The position numbers and the translations under genes are program-made. From the NCBI GenBank assembly GCA_945877315.1, contig CAMCRP010000001.1:46945-110944 (forward strand): a stretch of DNA of 64,000 bases, in the 5' to 3' direction. The DNA comes from an uncultured Ruminococcus sp. GTDB lineage: Bacteria; Bacillota; Clostridia; Oscillospirales; Ruminococcaceae. Position 1 is the first letter of the stretch; the number at the start of each line of letters is the position of its first letter. Of this stretch, positions 1 to 9,073 are shown piece after piece. A model generated the notes under the pieces. It had not been told where the DNA came from. It searched no databases and saw only the letters and a program-made list of their open reading frames with translations.

Positions 1-54
1 CATAATTGCTGCGGAGAGAAGCAGAGCAAGAACGGCTGAAAGCTTTTTCTTCAT
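1..54 (-). CDS. N-terminus of a secreted or lipoprotein gene, cut by the window edge
   Basis: Only the first 18 codons are present, starting at ATG 54 and running off the left edge. They encode MKKKLSAVLALLLSAAIM, a positively charged start followed by a hydrophobic stretch, as in a signal peptide. A GAAAGGA Shine-Dalgarno lies just upstream, in the gap after the transglutaminase-like lipoprotein on the same strand. It is probably another exported protein of the same operon. The mature protein is outside the window, so no function can be given. Confidence 0.6.
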   Translation of the reverse strand, partial: MKKKLSAVLALLLSAAIM

Positions 55-80
55 TTCACATTTCCTTTCTTATTCTTTTT

Positions 81-1556
81 TTAATATGCCAGGTCTATCT
101 CAATTACCCAGAGAGTATCATCGCAGGCAGCACCTACGGTAGTTACCTTGTTTGTGGTCTGAGCTTCCTTTATCCACTTGGAGTAGGTCTTGAGGTTTGC
201 CTTCATTGCGTCATAGGTCTCCTTGTTGGAAAGTCTTATTTCGGCAACACGCATACCCGCATTGGCAGTTCTTATCATTTCATTGTAGAGAGCGGTTTCA
301 GCCTCGGACTGATTGTTGTAGAGCTTGCCGTAGATGGTGTAGTAGTTTGCCGCTGTGTTGGTGCATGCGGGGGGAGTGAACATCTTTATAACAGTACCGT
401 CGCTGAGGGTCAGCTCGTTAATGTTGAAATGGGTGATGTTGTGTATCCATGCGTCGGGGATAAGGAAGTATCTGTATCTCAGATTATTAGCAACGGGAGT
501 TTTCAGAATGGGGTCGTCCCAGGTGCTGTCCAGATTATAGTAAGCGCCGTTGCAGTAAACAACGTTCCATGCGTGGGAATCGCCCTTGTTACCGATACCG
601 ATAACTACCATTGAGTATATGCCCGCCTTATCGCAAAGCAGCTGCATGGTCTTTGCGTAGCCGCCGCACTGCAGACCGCCTGTGCAAAGTCCGCCGTATG
701 CGCTGACGTTATAACCGCCGTCCTCCGCAAAGCCGTTATTGAGAACGATATAGTCGTGGAATACCTTTAACTTTTCAACGGTGGTGGATTTGGTATTTGC
801 GGTATTTACAAGAGAATTTGCAACGGATTCCATAGAAGCCCACTTCTGAGCGATCTCGGCTCTGTCGCCTGTGAGATATTTCAGCTTTCCGGGAGAAGAT
901 GTGGACTTGAGGTAGAACAGCTGAGGCTCCTGGTTATATACCATGGAGAACACCTTATGCCATGTTACGGAGTCTGCATTTGTGGAAACTCTGCCGCGGA
1001 GATGTCTTGCAGCGTCAACGATGTCGGCATAGAGCTTCTGCTCCTCTGCGTTCAGCTGAGTGTAAGCGTATCTGTTCTGAATGTCAACGATAACGGGAAC
1101 ACAAGGCTCATCGTCAGCGGTAACATCAGCCGAAACGGAAACGGTGGTAATGGTCGTAGCCTCGGTAGTGGTGGCAGGGGGAGCGGTAGTGGTAGCAGGG
1201 GGAGCGGTGGTGGTCTGAGGGGGAGCGGTTGTGGTGGCAGCTGTGGTGGCAGCTGTGGTGGTAGTTGCCTCGGTGGTGGTTTCCTCTTCGGTGGTGGTTT
1301 CCTCCTCGGTAGTGGTTTCCTCCTCGGTGGTGGTTTCCTCCTCGCTCTCACTTTCCTCCTCGGTGGTGGTTTCCTCCTTGGTGGTGGTCTGCTCGGTGGT
1401 GGTCACCTCGGGGACCTCGGTTTCGGCTGTTGTTTCCTCCTCGGTAACGGGGGGGAGAGTAGGCAGCTCTGCCGTGGAGTCATCGGTGCTCTTGCATCCT
1501 GCGAACATTGTGCAGCAGAGGGCTATGGCAAGCAGTCCGCTCAGTGTTTTTTTCAT
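81..1556 (-). CDS. Transglutaminase-like (TgpA/YebA-type fold) lipoprotein with Thr/Glu-rich linker
   Basis: A 491-residue predicted lipoprotein. Residues 1-20 form a signal peptide ending in a lipobox (MFAGC), so the mature protein should be anchored on the outer face of the membrane. A long low-complexity linker of ETTTEE and TTTAPP repeats (about residues 25-145) follows, typical of surface proteins of ruminococci. The C-terminal part is a transglutaminase-like domain with the expected Cys-His-Asp triad: Cys in LQCGGYAK, His in DSHAWNVV, Asp in YNLDSTWDDP. The family includes peptidases and cross-linkers; the substrate is unknown. I chose ATG 1556 because AGAAAGGA sits 12 bases upstream and the signal peptide begins there, although the frame stays open to 1592. 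It lies 32 bp after the CNNM gene and is probably co-transcribed. Confidence 0.8.
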   Translation of the reverse strand: MKKTLSGLLAIALCCTMFAGCKSTDDSTAELPTLPPVTEEETTAETEVPEVTTTEQTTTKEETTTEEESESEEETTTEEETTTEEETTTEEETTTEATTTTAATTAATTTAPPQTTTAPPATTTAPPATTTEATTITTVSVSADVTADDEPCVPVIVDIQNRYAYTQLNAEEQKLYADIVDAARHLRGRVSTNADSVTWHKVFSMVYNQEPQLFYLKSTSSPGKLKYLTGDRAEIAQKWASMESVANSLVNTANTKSTTVEKLKVFHDYIVLNNGFAEDGGYNVSAYGGLCTGGLQCGGYAKTMQLLCDKAGIYSMVVIGIGNKGDSHAWNVVYCNGAYYNLDSTWDDPILKTPVANNLRYRYFLIPDAWIHNITHFNINELTLSDGTVIKMFTPPACTNTAANYYTIYGKLYNNQSEAETALYNEMIRTANAGMRVAEIRLSNKETYDAMKANLKTYSKWIKEAQTTNKVTTVGAACDDTLWVIEIDLAY

Positions 1557-1588
1557 CTTATGTACCATTCCTTTCTGATAATTGGTAA

Positions 1589-3007
1589 TCATTCCACCGG
1601 TTCAACGCCGGTATTTTCCTTTTCCTTTTCGGGGACAGTGATCTTCAGCTTTTTGATGACCATGTCCTCGGTGACCAGCACGGCTAATTCCGCACCGTCC
1701 CATTTTACGACGGGCTTTTCGTCCTCATTGGGGATATGACCGTCCAGCAGGCTGATAACAAAGCCGCTGACCGTATCAAAATCGCCCTCCTCGGGGATAG
1801 AAATGCCGATGCTCCCCAGTGTTTTATATGGGTCGGCAGTTCCGTCTGCGATGTAAACTCCGTCTGCTATCTTAACGATGTCCTCTGTTTCGTCGTCGTA
1901 TTCATCTCTGATATTTCCGACGATAGCCTCCACAAGATCCTCGGTGGTGACGATGCCTGCGGTACCTCCGTACTCGTCCAGCACCACCGCCATGCCCAGA
2001 CGCTTAGCGGTAAGCTCCTTGAAAATGTCGTCACAGCTGCCCGATTCAGGGACATAGCAAACGTCCCTCATAAAGCTTTTCAGTTCAAAGGCAGAGGCGT
2101 CCTCCGAGCCTATCAGGCAGAGCAGGTCCTTAACGTTGATGATGCCCGTAATTCTGTCAATGGTGTCCTCATAGACGGGAATTCTGGAAAATCCCGTGCT
2201 TATGGCGATATTTACCACATCTCCGATGCTGGAGCTTATTTCTGCGGCGGAAATATCGGTTCGGTGAGTCATAACGTCCGATGCAGTCAGGTCGCCGAAT
2301 TCAAAGACGTTGTTTATCATGGTCCTCTGGCTTTCCTCGATAACGCCTGTTTCGTTGCCTGCGTCCACCATCATAAGAATTTCTTCTTCGGTGACGGCAT
2401 CGGGCATATCCGCAGATGTGCCTGTCAATCGCAGAAGCACGCCCGTTATGGCGGAAACGGCAGCCGCAAAGGGTCTGAGCAGGACAAACAGTACAGATAT
2501 TATGCTGCTGTATCTGAGTGCGAAATCCTCTGCTTTATGCAGAACGAGCTGTTTAGGCAGAGTTTCGGTAAATGCGGAGATGATTATCCATGCGGGGATT
2601 ATCATAATTATCGGCACAGCCACAGCCGAGATGATATTTGCCGCATTTGTATTGCTTCCCGCTATAAGAGCAGCTAATTTATCGGAAATGCCTATTGCTG
2701 CGGGCGAAAGTGATACAGCCGCATAAACGGCGATAATAATGACCGAAAGCACCCTGAACAGGGAGAAGGTCATGAGCAGCCTTGCGGGGGAACCTGTTAT
2801 CTTAGCAAGCTTTTCGGCGCGCTTGTCCTTTTCGGCAAGCAGCTTTAGCTTTCGATCGTCTACCTCGGTGAGAGCGGCTTCACAGGCGGCAAAGAAGGCT
2901 TTGACAGCCAGCAATACCGCAATTATCAGCAGCGGAACAGTCAAGCTGTCCTGCGGGGGTTGGGCGAGGGTTGCTGCAAAAATACATCGACTCCCGTCAG
3001 AATCCAT
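1589..3007 (-). CDS. CNNM/CorC-HlyC family membrane protein with CBS pair
   Basis: A 472-residue protein with the order typical of the family: a DUF21/CNNM transmembrane domain (about residues 15-200, four hydrophobic segments and the cytoplasmic patch AACEAALTEVDDRKL), a CBS-domain pair (about 205-340, with TEEEILMMVDAGNETGVIEE and DVMTHRTDI), and a C-terminal CorC/HlyC domain (DEYGGTAGIVTTEDLVEAIVG). Proteins of this family are called hemolysins in older annotation; characterised members take part in Mg2+ or Co2+ transport, and the CBS pair usually binds adenine nucleotides. The substrate here is inference. The start at ATG 3007 is preceded by AAAGGA at 8 bases; upstream ATGs at 3016 and 3040 lack a spaced ribosome site. 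Confidence 0.85.
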   Translation of the reverse strand: MDSDGSRCIFAATLAQPPQDSLTVPLLIIAVLLAVKAFFAACEAALTEVDDRKLKLLAEKDKRAEKLAKITGSPARLLMTFSLFRVLSVIIIAVYAAVSLSPAAIGISDKLAALIAGSNTNAANIISAVAVPIIMIIPAWIIISAFTETLPKQLVLHKAEDFALRYSSIISVLFVLLRPFAAAVSAITGVLLRLTGTSADMPDAVTEEEILMMVDAGNETGVIEESQRTMINNVFEFGDLTASDVMTHRTDISAAEISSSIGDVVNIAISTGFSRIPVYEDTIDRITGIINVKDLLCLIGSEDASAFELKSFMRDVCYVPESGSCDDIFKELTAKRLGMAVVLDEYGGTAGIVTTEDLVEAIVGNIRDEYDDETEDIVKIADGVYIADGTADPYKTLGSIGISIPEEGDFDTVSGFVISLLDGHIPNEDEKPVVKWDGAELAVLVTEDMVIKKLKITVPEKEKENTGVEPVE

Positions 3008-3042
3008 AATCAGCATCCTTTCAAGCTTTTTTTGACACACTT

Positions 3043-3145
3043 ATACTAAACACCATTTAAATCACGGAGAAGAAGTCGGCACAAAAAATTTGCGTATATG
3101 ATTTTTTGCGCCGAAAGATTCCCGTGATCAATGCGTGTTTAGTAT
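3043..3145. repeat. 103-bp imperfect palindrome, MITE-like
   Basis: The ends ATACTAAACAC and GTGTTTAGTAT are inverted copies. Further in, ATCACGG and CCGTGAT pair, and the centre folds as CGGCACAAAAAAT against ATTTTTTGCGCCG. The whole element therefore folds into one long hairpin, as small non-autonomous elements do. No clear target duplication is seen. It sits 36 bp upstream of the CNNM start, between two genes on the same strand. A related fragment occurs at 31559-31580. Confidence 0.6.
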
Positions 3146-3307
3146 TAATTATATTACATTTTCGTTCAAAAGTCAATGGTACATAATGGCTTTGGAGGTG
3201 TGATTTTCAACAATAAGTTGCCACTAAAACGGCGCAAAACAGGGAGTTTTCACCGTTGTAACCCAATCTTAGCCGTATTGTAAGATAATTGTAATCTTTT
3301 CATAGGC

Positions 3308-3336
3308 AAAAAAACGCCGCAGAGCACTCTGCGGCG
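3308..3336 (-). terminator. Rho-independent terminator of the membrane glycan protein
   Basis: A perfect hairpin (CGCCGCAGAG, loop of two, CTCTGCGGCG) is followed on the minus strand by seven T, directly after the stop codon at 3343. The 3146-3307 stretch next to it shows nothing further that I can identify. Confidence 0.9.
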
Positions 3337-3342
3337 GAAGGT

Positions 3343-5451
3343 TCATTCACCGATATAATATACAGCAACCGAAAGCTCACGGCTGTCGCTGTTAAGACCA
3401 ATGTCTGAGGGACGGAAATATCCCTCCGTTTCCAGCTTTATTTCGTAGATGTCATTTTCTGCGGGTGTGACGGGAATGTGTATCTCCTCAACGCCTTCAC
3501 CGGGTGCAACATCGGCTGCGTGGGTGCCGTTGACGTAAACCGAAACAATGGGCGAAAGGCTCGGGTCCTGCGTCTTGAAATGCTCCTCGGGTATCTCCAT
3601 TTTTACGGTAATGCCCTTTTCGGTCAGAGCGGGGCTTCTGAGAAATGTGGTAAAGGTGCGGTTTGTCCAGGCGTATTCTCCCAGGCTGTCGGCGTTCAGT
3701 CCCGTACTGCATTTGATATTTGAAAGCAGAGTTTCCGTTGTCGGGTCAAAGCAGGCGGGAATATTCTCCATGTTCAGCCTGTCGGCGGGATACCATTCGT
3801 TGGCGGTCACATTGTAGATATAAAGCTTTTCAATGCCGTTGCTTGCTGCCCATTCTTTGGCATTATTTTCGTATGCCATAGCGGTTATGTCCCATATTTT
3901 CCAATCTGCGGGGGTTTGTCCCGAATAACCGTTAATGGTCTTGACGGAGAAATGGTTTGCTATCTCCATGGCGTCCAGATGATACATTATCGAAGGCTTT
4001 GTGCCGTAATTGTCATCGGAAATGCAGAACACCTTGCAGTCCTCGGGAGGCGGGGTAACATTTTCAAACCGAACGGGCAGTGCGTCTGTGCTCCAGTCGC
4101 TGTAAACGCCGTCAATATTCACGTTTGACACAAACAGCAGCAGGCAGGCGGCAGACACTGCGGCAAGGTAAGCCTTCTTATTTTTGATAAAGGAGAATAT
4201 TTCCTTTCCGCACACGGCGGTAATAACGGAAATAGGGAAGCTCAGCCAGAAGAAAAGCCTTGCAATGGCTCTTACAGACTGCGCCCCGGGTATCAGCTTG
4301 AACACGAAAAGCCACAGGGATATGCCGTTTGTGCTAAGCTTTATGGGCAGTATCAGGCAGATAACGGACGTTAAGGCGGCTGCTCTGAGAATCATAATAC
4401 GGCTGCCGTATCTGAATTTTCCGTCTGTCCTGCCGATACGCTTATGCTTCATAATATTGACAAATGCAGCGGCGAACAATAAAAGCAGCACTAAGGAAAA
4501 TCCCACATGAAGCTCGGGGGAAAGCTCTCTGCCTTCAAGATTCATCTTTTTTATAAGCCAGCCAAGCATCAGGTTGCTTTCGGTAACATTTGCTAAATCG
4601 ATAAATTCGGGCAGAAATTCTACGGGATAGCCGTAACCGCCCGACATTTTCAGCGCAGGCAGATATAGAATAAGGAAGGGTATAAACAGCACTATGAACA
4701 GTCCACCATAGAGCAGTATATCAATACCCATGGCGGAAAGCTCGGTCTTTGCCCATTTCAGTATGCTTTCTTTGCGCATAGCCAGAAGTATCATATACAC
4801 GAAAAGCATTATCAGGAAGAATAATCCCGTGAAATATGCCGTGTACCATGATGTGTAGGCAGTCAGGGCGAACATAGCGATAAATCCGCAGACAGCGAGA
4901 TTGCGCTTCTTTCTTTGGCTGAAATTTTTCATAGCCTCGGTCAGCAGTATAAGCATTATGGGAAGAAATGAAACGGCTGTCATCTGCGTGTGGGCAAATG
5001 CAAGACTGAAGGCGTTTGAGAAGGAGAAGGCGACAGTTCCGAACAGTGCCCAGAGCGTGCCCGTGTTCAAATGCTTTTTCAGAAGGATATACGTTGCTGC
5101 GGTTCCTATGACGTGAATTGTCATCAGCGCAGCCTTATATGCGGTATAGGTGTTAAATCCCATAAGACGGAAGATACTGTGGAAGATACCGAAGCCCAGC
5201 AGCATATCGCTGTACGACAGGACATTCTCTGCGGGATAAAAGAAGCATAGCTCGTTCCATTTTTCTCTTCCGCAAAGGACGTTATACCAATGTTCGGTGA
5301 GAAGGTTGGTAAGCCTGCCGTCGCCTATATCGCCGAAAAGCTGTGTGTTTCCCATAACATTGCGTAAAAAGAACAGCTCGCAGAATATGAGTATTACGGC
5401 TGCAATGCTTTGAACAGTGATCTTTCTGATGTTTTCGGGGGTTCGGTTCAT
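3343..5451 (-). CDS. Polytopic membrane protein, GT-C-type glycosyltransferase-like
   Basis: A 702-residue integral membrane protein with about ten or more hydrophobic segments across residues 12-455 and a C-terminal extracytoplasmic region (about 460-702) ending in a beta-rich domain. The first external loop carries an acidic motif (FGDIGDGRLTNLL), reminiscent of the catalytic Asp in the first loop of GT-C transferases that use polyprenyl-phosphate sugars. I do not recognise a precise family. Its position next to a run of GT4 glycosyltransferases supports a role in surface polysaccharide or glycoprotein assembly. The start is fixed by AGGAG seven bases before ATG 5451. A strong terminator follows. 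Lipid-II-type flippase or YfhO-like function are alternatives. Confidence 0.6.
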   Translation of the reverse strand: MNRTPENIRKITVQSIAAVILIFCELFFLRNVMGNTQLFGDIGDGRLTNLLTEHWYNVLCGREKWNELCFFYPAENVLSYSDMLLGFGIFHSIFRLMGFNTYTAYKAALMTIHVIGTAATYILLKKHLNTGTLWALFGTVAFSFSNAFSLAFAHTQMTAVSFLPIMLILLTEAMKNFSQRKKRNLAVCGFIAMFALTAYTSWYTAYFTGLFFLIMLFVYMILLAMRKESILKWAKTELSAMGIDILLYGGLFIVLFIPFLILYLPALKMSGGYGYPVEFLPEFIDLANVTESNLMLGWLIKKMNLEGRELSPELHVGFSLVLLLLFAAAFVNIMKHKRIGRTDGKFRYGSRIMILRAAALTSVICLILPIKLSTNGISLWLFVFKLIPGAQSVRAIARLFFWLSFPISVITAVCGKEIFSFIKNKKAYLAAVSAACLLLFVSNVNIDGVYSDWSTDALPVRFENVTPPPEDCKVFCISDDNYGTKPSIMYHLDAMEIANHFSVKTINGYSGQTPADWKIWDITAMAYENNAKEWAASNGIEKLYIYNVTANEWYPADRLNMENIPACFDPTTETLLSNIKCSTGLNADSLGEYAWTNRTFTTFLRSPALTEKGITVKMEIPEEHFKTQDPSLSPIVSVYVNGTHAADVAPGEGVEEIHIPVTPAENDIYEIKLETEGYFRPSDIGLNSDSRELSVAVYYIGE

Positions 5452-5564
5452 AAAATCTCTCCTAAGCTGTTGTTTTTCATGGTGAACATAAAGATTATTA
5501 TATCTGAAATATGTTGCGATACTGTTTAAATGTGTGAAAATTTTACAAACTTTTTGTTTCCTCG

Positions 5565-5593
5565 TTGATTTGCTCGGGCAAATGATGTATAAT
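5565..5593 (+). promoter_or_regulatory. Sigma-A promoter for the 5638 glycosyltransferase
   Basis: TTGATT, a 17-base spacer and TATAAT, 44 bases before the TTG start at 5638. Confidence 0.7.
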
Positions 5594-5637
5594 TAAAATG
5601 GTATGAACAAAAATCCAAAAGAAATGAGTTAATTGCT

Positions 5638-6783
5638 TTGAAAATATCGGTAAATATACAGCCTGCCCTTCATTCGGGAAAATCGGGAGTAGGATTTTAT
5701 GAACAGGAGCTGCTTTCCGCACTTCTTTCCGAGGACGACAAAAATGAGTATTCCCTGACATTCTTTGACCTGAAAAGAAGGCTTCGTCCCAAGGCGGAGA
5801 AAGCTTTCGGGAACAGGGAGGAGATAAGCTGCTGCAATTGGTTCAGCGCATCTCTTTATCAGATCATCAGCAGCTTTATTCCTGTGCCATACAGCCTATT
5901 TTTCGGGGGAAAGCCCGATGTTTCAATGTTTTTCAACTACTATCTTCCGCCGTTTGTCAAGGGCAAAAAGGTGCTGGTAGTGTATGATACTGTAATCAAG
6001 GATTTCCCCGAAACGGTAAGATTTCGTACAAAAATGATGCTTTTGCTGAATTTAAAGCGTTCTATCCGTCGGGCGGACAGGATAATCACCATCTCCGAAT
6101 TCAGCAAGGGGCAGATAATAAAGCATTACGGTGTCAGCCCCGAAAAGATAACGGTCATTCCCTGTGCGGCGGACAGAGAAAAGTATTTCCCCATGACCGA
6201 TGAACGGCGTTCGGAGGCTTCTCGGACGATCTCGGAAAAATATTCCATCGGTGGGGAGTATTACCTTTATCTCGGAAATCTTGAGCCGAGGAAGAATATC
6301 TCCCGCCTGATTGAAGCCTACGCCGCCGCTTTAAAGGAAAGAAGTGATCTTCCGAAGCTTGCCATAGCGGGCGGAAAGGGCTGGCTGTATGAGGACATTT
6401 TTGCGTCGGTCAAGCGGCTTGGCATTGAGGACAAGGTGGTTTTCACGGGATATGTGGCGGACGAGGACGTGCCGTTGATGATGAACGGGGCAAAGGCGTT
6501 CTGTTTTCCGTCCCTGTATGAGGGCTTCGGTATGCCGCCGCTGGAGGCTATGGCTTGCGGAGTGCCCGTTATTGCGTCCAATGTTTCCTCTCTGCCCGAG
6601 GTCATGGGGGACTGCGGCATATCCGTTGACCCATATGATGTAAACGCCATTTCAAGGGCACTTATTGATGTTCTGGACCATGATTTTGTTTTGCGTCAGC
6701 GGACGGAGGGCGTTAAACGGGCAGATCTGTTTTCATGGGAAAAGGGTGCAAAGACGCTTCTTGGGGTGTTTGATGAATTATAA
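5638..6783 (+). CDS. GT4 family glycosyltransferase
   Basis: A 381-residue retaining GT-B glycosyltransferase. The N-terminal half has the acceptor-side motif [18 protein letters not shown]; the C-terminal half has the nucleotide-sugar motifs [15 protein letters not shown] and the E-x7-E signature in [15 protein letters not shown]. It is cytoplasmic and should transfer an NDP-activated hexose (mannose- or glucose-type) in a glycan pathway; donor and acceptor cannot be read from sequence. The start is TTG 5638, chosen because the frame has no ATG upstream and the protein then begins as family members do (MKISVNIQP); the ribosome site (AAATGAG) is weak. It is transcribed divergently from the membrane protein at 3343-5451 and converges on the cassette genes, with which it shares a two-way terminator. 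Confidence 0.85.
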   Translation: MKISVNIQPALHSGKSGVGFYEQELLSALLSEDDKNEYSLTFFDLKRRLRPKAEKAFGNREEISCCNWFSASLYQIISSFIPVPYSLFFGGKPDVSMFFNYYLPPFVKGKKVLVVYDTVIKDFPETVRFRTKMMLLLNLKRSIRRADRIITISEFSKGQIIKHYGVSPEKITVIPCAADREKYFPMTDERRSEASRTISEKYSIGGEYYLYLGNLEPRKNISRLIEAYAAALKERSDLPKLAIAGGKGWLYEDIFASVKRLGIEDKVVFTGYVADEDVPLMMNGAKAFCFPSLYEGFGMPPLEAMACGVPVIASNVSSLPEVMGDCGISVDPYDVNAISRALIDVLDHDFVLRQRTEGVKRADLFSWEKGAKTLLGVFDEL

Positions 6784-6786
6784 CGA

Positions 6787-6823
6787 AAACCGCCGTTCCT
6801 CTAAGGGTGAGGGACGGCGGTTT
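6787..6823. terminator. Bidirectional terminator between convergent glycosyltransferases
   Basis: AAACCGCCGTTCCTC pairs with GAGGGACGGCGGTTT around a seven-base loop. T-rich flanks occur on both sides, between stop codons of two facing genes. Confidence 0.85.
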
Positions 6824-6824
6824 A

Positions 6825-7988
6825 CTATATTTCCTCAATAAGCCTGTAAAATTTGTCCATGATAACTTCCCAGCGGTAGTTGTCATTTACGTATTTTACG
6901 GCATTTTTGCACATTTCGTCATATTCGGGAGAGGGCTTTGTGAGAAACTCCAGCGTTTTTTCAAAATCGTCGTAATCGTCATACCAAAGACCTGCATTGC
7001 TTTTGATACAATGCCCTTTCAGCACGTCGCAGATGCCGTTTACCAGCACGGGGACGCCTATCGCCATAGCCTCCAGCACGGAAATGGACAGGCTTTCATA
7101 CTTCGACGGCAGTATCAGCAGTTTTGAACCTGCAATGCCGTTGAATTTATCCTCCTCGCTGACAAAACCAAGAGAGATAATGTCCTCACTTTCGGGAATT
7201 TCGCAGACGGGCTTACCCATAAGCACCAGCTTTAATTTTCCGCCCTTGCGCTTCTTGTATTTCAGAAAATGCTCGAACAGCTCGGGACAGTTTTTTCCGT
7301 GGTCGATCCTTCCCACATAAACAACGTAATCCTCAACGCCGTATTTTTTCTTGAAGCTGTCGGGCGAAAGCTTTTCGGGAACGTCCACGCCCGTGCCCAT
7401 AACATCATTTTTTATGCTGCCGTTGTCAAACAGCGTATTTACAAGCTTTTTTTCCTCTTCCGTAAGATAGACAAAGGCTGCGGGCAGGTTAAATAGCGGC
7501 TTTACAAGTCCCAGATGGATAAAGGGCTCCTCGTGGGCGGTGGGGATAAATATCGCCTTTTCATAGACCTCGGGCAGACCGAAAACCGTTAGAAAATACA
7601 GATATGTCACGAAAATGAAAACATCGTAATTGTCCTTATTTTCTCTGATGTAGGAGATAGCTCCGGGGGCGTAGGGACCCTGCTTGACAAACCATGTAAG
7701 CTGATCCTGCAAGCCGCCGTTTTCCGCAAAAAGCTTTGCATTAAAGCTGTCAAAATCGGAGGCACGCTGCCTTTGGACGTCAAATCTCAGGACATTTACT
7801 CCGTTTATCATTTCTCTGTCACAGGTGTAATAATTCTCCCATTTTGTGTAATCCAAAGCCTTTGTGGTGATAACGTCCACCTCATAGCGTTCCGCCAGAC
7901 GTTCGGCGATAAGCCTTGTGTAAAGCTCGGAGCCGCCGTTGACCTCCAAGCCGTATCGCTGATTTACAAGGGCTATCCTTTTTTTCAT
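6825..7988 (-). CDS. GT4 family glycosyltransferase (cassette 2, type B)
   Basis: A 387-residue GT-B fold glycosyltransferase. The N-terminus has the glycine-rich acceptor motif EVNGGSELYTRLIAERLAE, and the C-terminal domain has VGRIDHGKN and the E-x7-E motif in SKYESLSISVLEAMAIG. It is paralogous to the protein at 9599-10807 (same WENYY/WNEDYY region, VNVLRF/VPVKRF, GRxDxGKN). It overlaps the preceding gene by four bases (ATGA), so translation is likely coupled. It is the last gene of a six-gene minus-strand run that probably builds a surface glycan. Sugar specificity is unknown. Confidence 0.85.
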   Translation of the reverse strand: MKKRIALVNQRYGLEVNGGSELYTRLIAERLAERYEVDVITTKALDYTKWENYYTCDREMINGVNVLRFDVQRQRASDFDSFNAKLFAENGGLQDQLTWFVKQGPYAPGAISYIRENKDNYDVFIFVTYLYFLTVFGLPEVYEKAIFIPTAHEEPFIHLGLVKPLFNLPAAFVYLTEEEKKLVNTLFDNGSIKNDVMGTGVDVPEKLSPDSFKKKYGVEDYVVYVGRIDHGKNCPELFEHFLKYKKRKGGKLKLVLMGKPVCEIPESEDIISLGFVSEEDKFNGIAGSKLLILPSKYESLSISVLEAMAIGVPVLVNGICDVLKGHCIKSNAGLWYDDYDDFEKTLEFLTKPSPEYDEMCKNAVKYVNDNYRWEVIMDKFYRLIEEI

Positions 7989-9073
7989 TTTGATACCCCC
8001 ATTTTTGATATAAAGCCTTTCAGCTGAGATGTGAACAGGGCTTTCACCTTTTCGTAGGAAAAATCCTCCAGACGCTTTTTCTCGTCGGAGATAAGCTTGC
8101 TTTTCAGCTTTTCATCGTGTACAACTCTGTCAATGAGTTTTGCGGTAAATACGGGGTTCTTGCTGCTTGTAAGAATTCCCGCTCCGCCGAGAGTCCCGCC
8201 AACGGCACTGCTGTTATAGGCAATTATGGGCACAGCGAAAAACATGGCTTCAACAAGTGGTACGCAAAAGCCCTCGTGCTCGCTCATGCACAGGAAAACA
8301 TCTGCCGCCTTATAGCAGGCGAGTATAGCGGGGAAGCTGATATGTCCCGTAAAAATTACATCATCGAGAGAAAGTGCGTTCACATAGTTTTTCAGAGAAT
8401 TTCCGTATTGCTCCATGCCGCTGTCCGAGCCGACAAGTATGAGCCTTGATCTCGGTTCGATATGCTTTTTATAGTATGCAAATGCGGCAATAATGTCCTG
8501 CTGACACTTATTCGGAGCAATTCGTCCGACAAACACTATATTCACATAGCCGTCGGAATAACATTTCAGTATTTCTTCATCGGGTGTCTTTTCGTAATCG
8601 GCAAAGGGTATTAGCACGGGACGGACATCAATGGGACATTCATAGCCCATTTTTCTCAGTTCATCGGCATTATACTCTGAATCCGCAATAACATATTCGA
8701 TATACGGACGAATGGCTTCGGTGTTTTCATAGCCCAGCCTTGTGACCTTTTCGGCAGAGCTGCTGTATTTGCCGAAAAAATGCGGCGGAGTGATGTTGTG
8801 GTATATCATTATCTTATGCCCCTTTATTTTAGGGAGCATTTCACACAGCTTTGTGCCCGTGCTGTGGTGGAAAATGATAATATCCTCGTCGGCAGTAGGG
8901 GGCAGCTCGGAAACATAATCAATGCTTTTGTCCCCCGAAAGCTTAGGGTCAATATTTTCTGCAAATATCCCCGTTTTAAAGCCCATTTCCGAGATAACAC
9001 GGTGCAGTGCACGGGCGTCGCTGCTGACGGCATCTCCGAAGGAAACAGTCGGCATTATCTGGAGGATCTTCAT
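7985..9073 (-). CDS. GT4 family glycosyltransferase (cassette 2, type A)
   Basis: A 362-residue GT4-type glycosyltransferase with the start MKILQIMPTVSFGDAVSSDA, the nucleotide-binding motif NIVFVGRIAPNKCQQDIIAAF and the E-x7-E motif in SEHEGFCVPLVEAMFF. It is a clear paralogue of the protein at 10811-11890: the motifs VFVGRIAPNK, VIFTGHI, SADVFLCMSEHEGFCVPLVEAMF and YHNITPPHFF are nearly identical. ATGA overlaps bind it to the neighbours on both sides. Proteins of this kind commonly act in O-antigen-like or teichoic-type glycan assembly; donor and acceptor are not known. Confidence 0.85.
   Translation of the reverse strand: MKILQIMPTVSFGDAVSSDARALHRVISEMGFKTGIFAENIDPKLSGDKSIDYVSELPPTADEDIIIFHHSTGTKLCEMLPKIKGHKIMIYHNITPPHFFGKYSSSAEKVTRLGYENTEAIRPYIEYVIADSEYNADELRKMGYECPIDVRPVLIPFADYEKTPDEEILKCYSDGYVNIVFVGRIAPNKCQQDIIAAFAYYKKHIEPRSRLILVGSDSGMEQYGNSLKNYVNALSLDDVIFTGHISFPAILACYKAADVFLCMSEHEGFCVPLVEAMFFAVPIIAYNSSAVGGTLGGAGILTSSKNPVFTAKLIDRVVHDEKLKSKLISDEKKRLEDFSYEKVKALFTSQLKGFISKMGVSK

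Noticed and set aside
957..1739. A 260-codon Gly/Ser-rich frame on the plus strand
   Set aside because: It is the antisense shadow of the Thr/Glu repeat region of the lipoprotein at 81-1556, with no ribosome site and no family.
5543..5761. A 72-codon minus-strand frame across the promoter and start of the 5638 glycosyltransferase
   Set aside because: It overlaps a clear promoter and the conserved N-terminus of the real gene.
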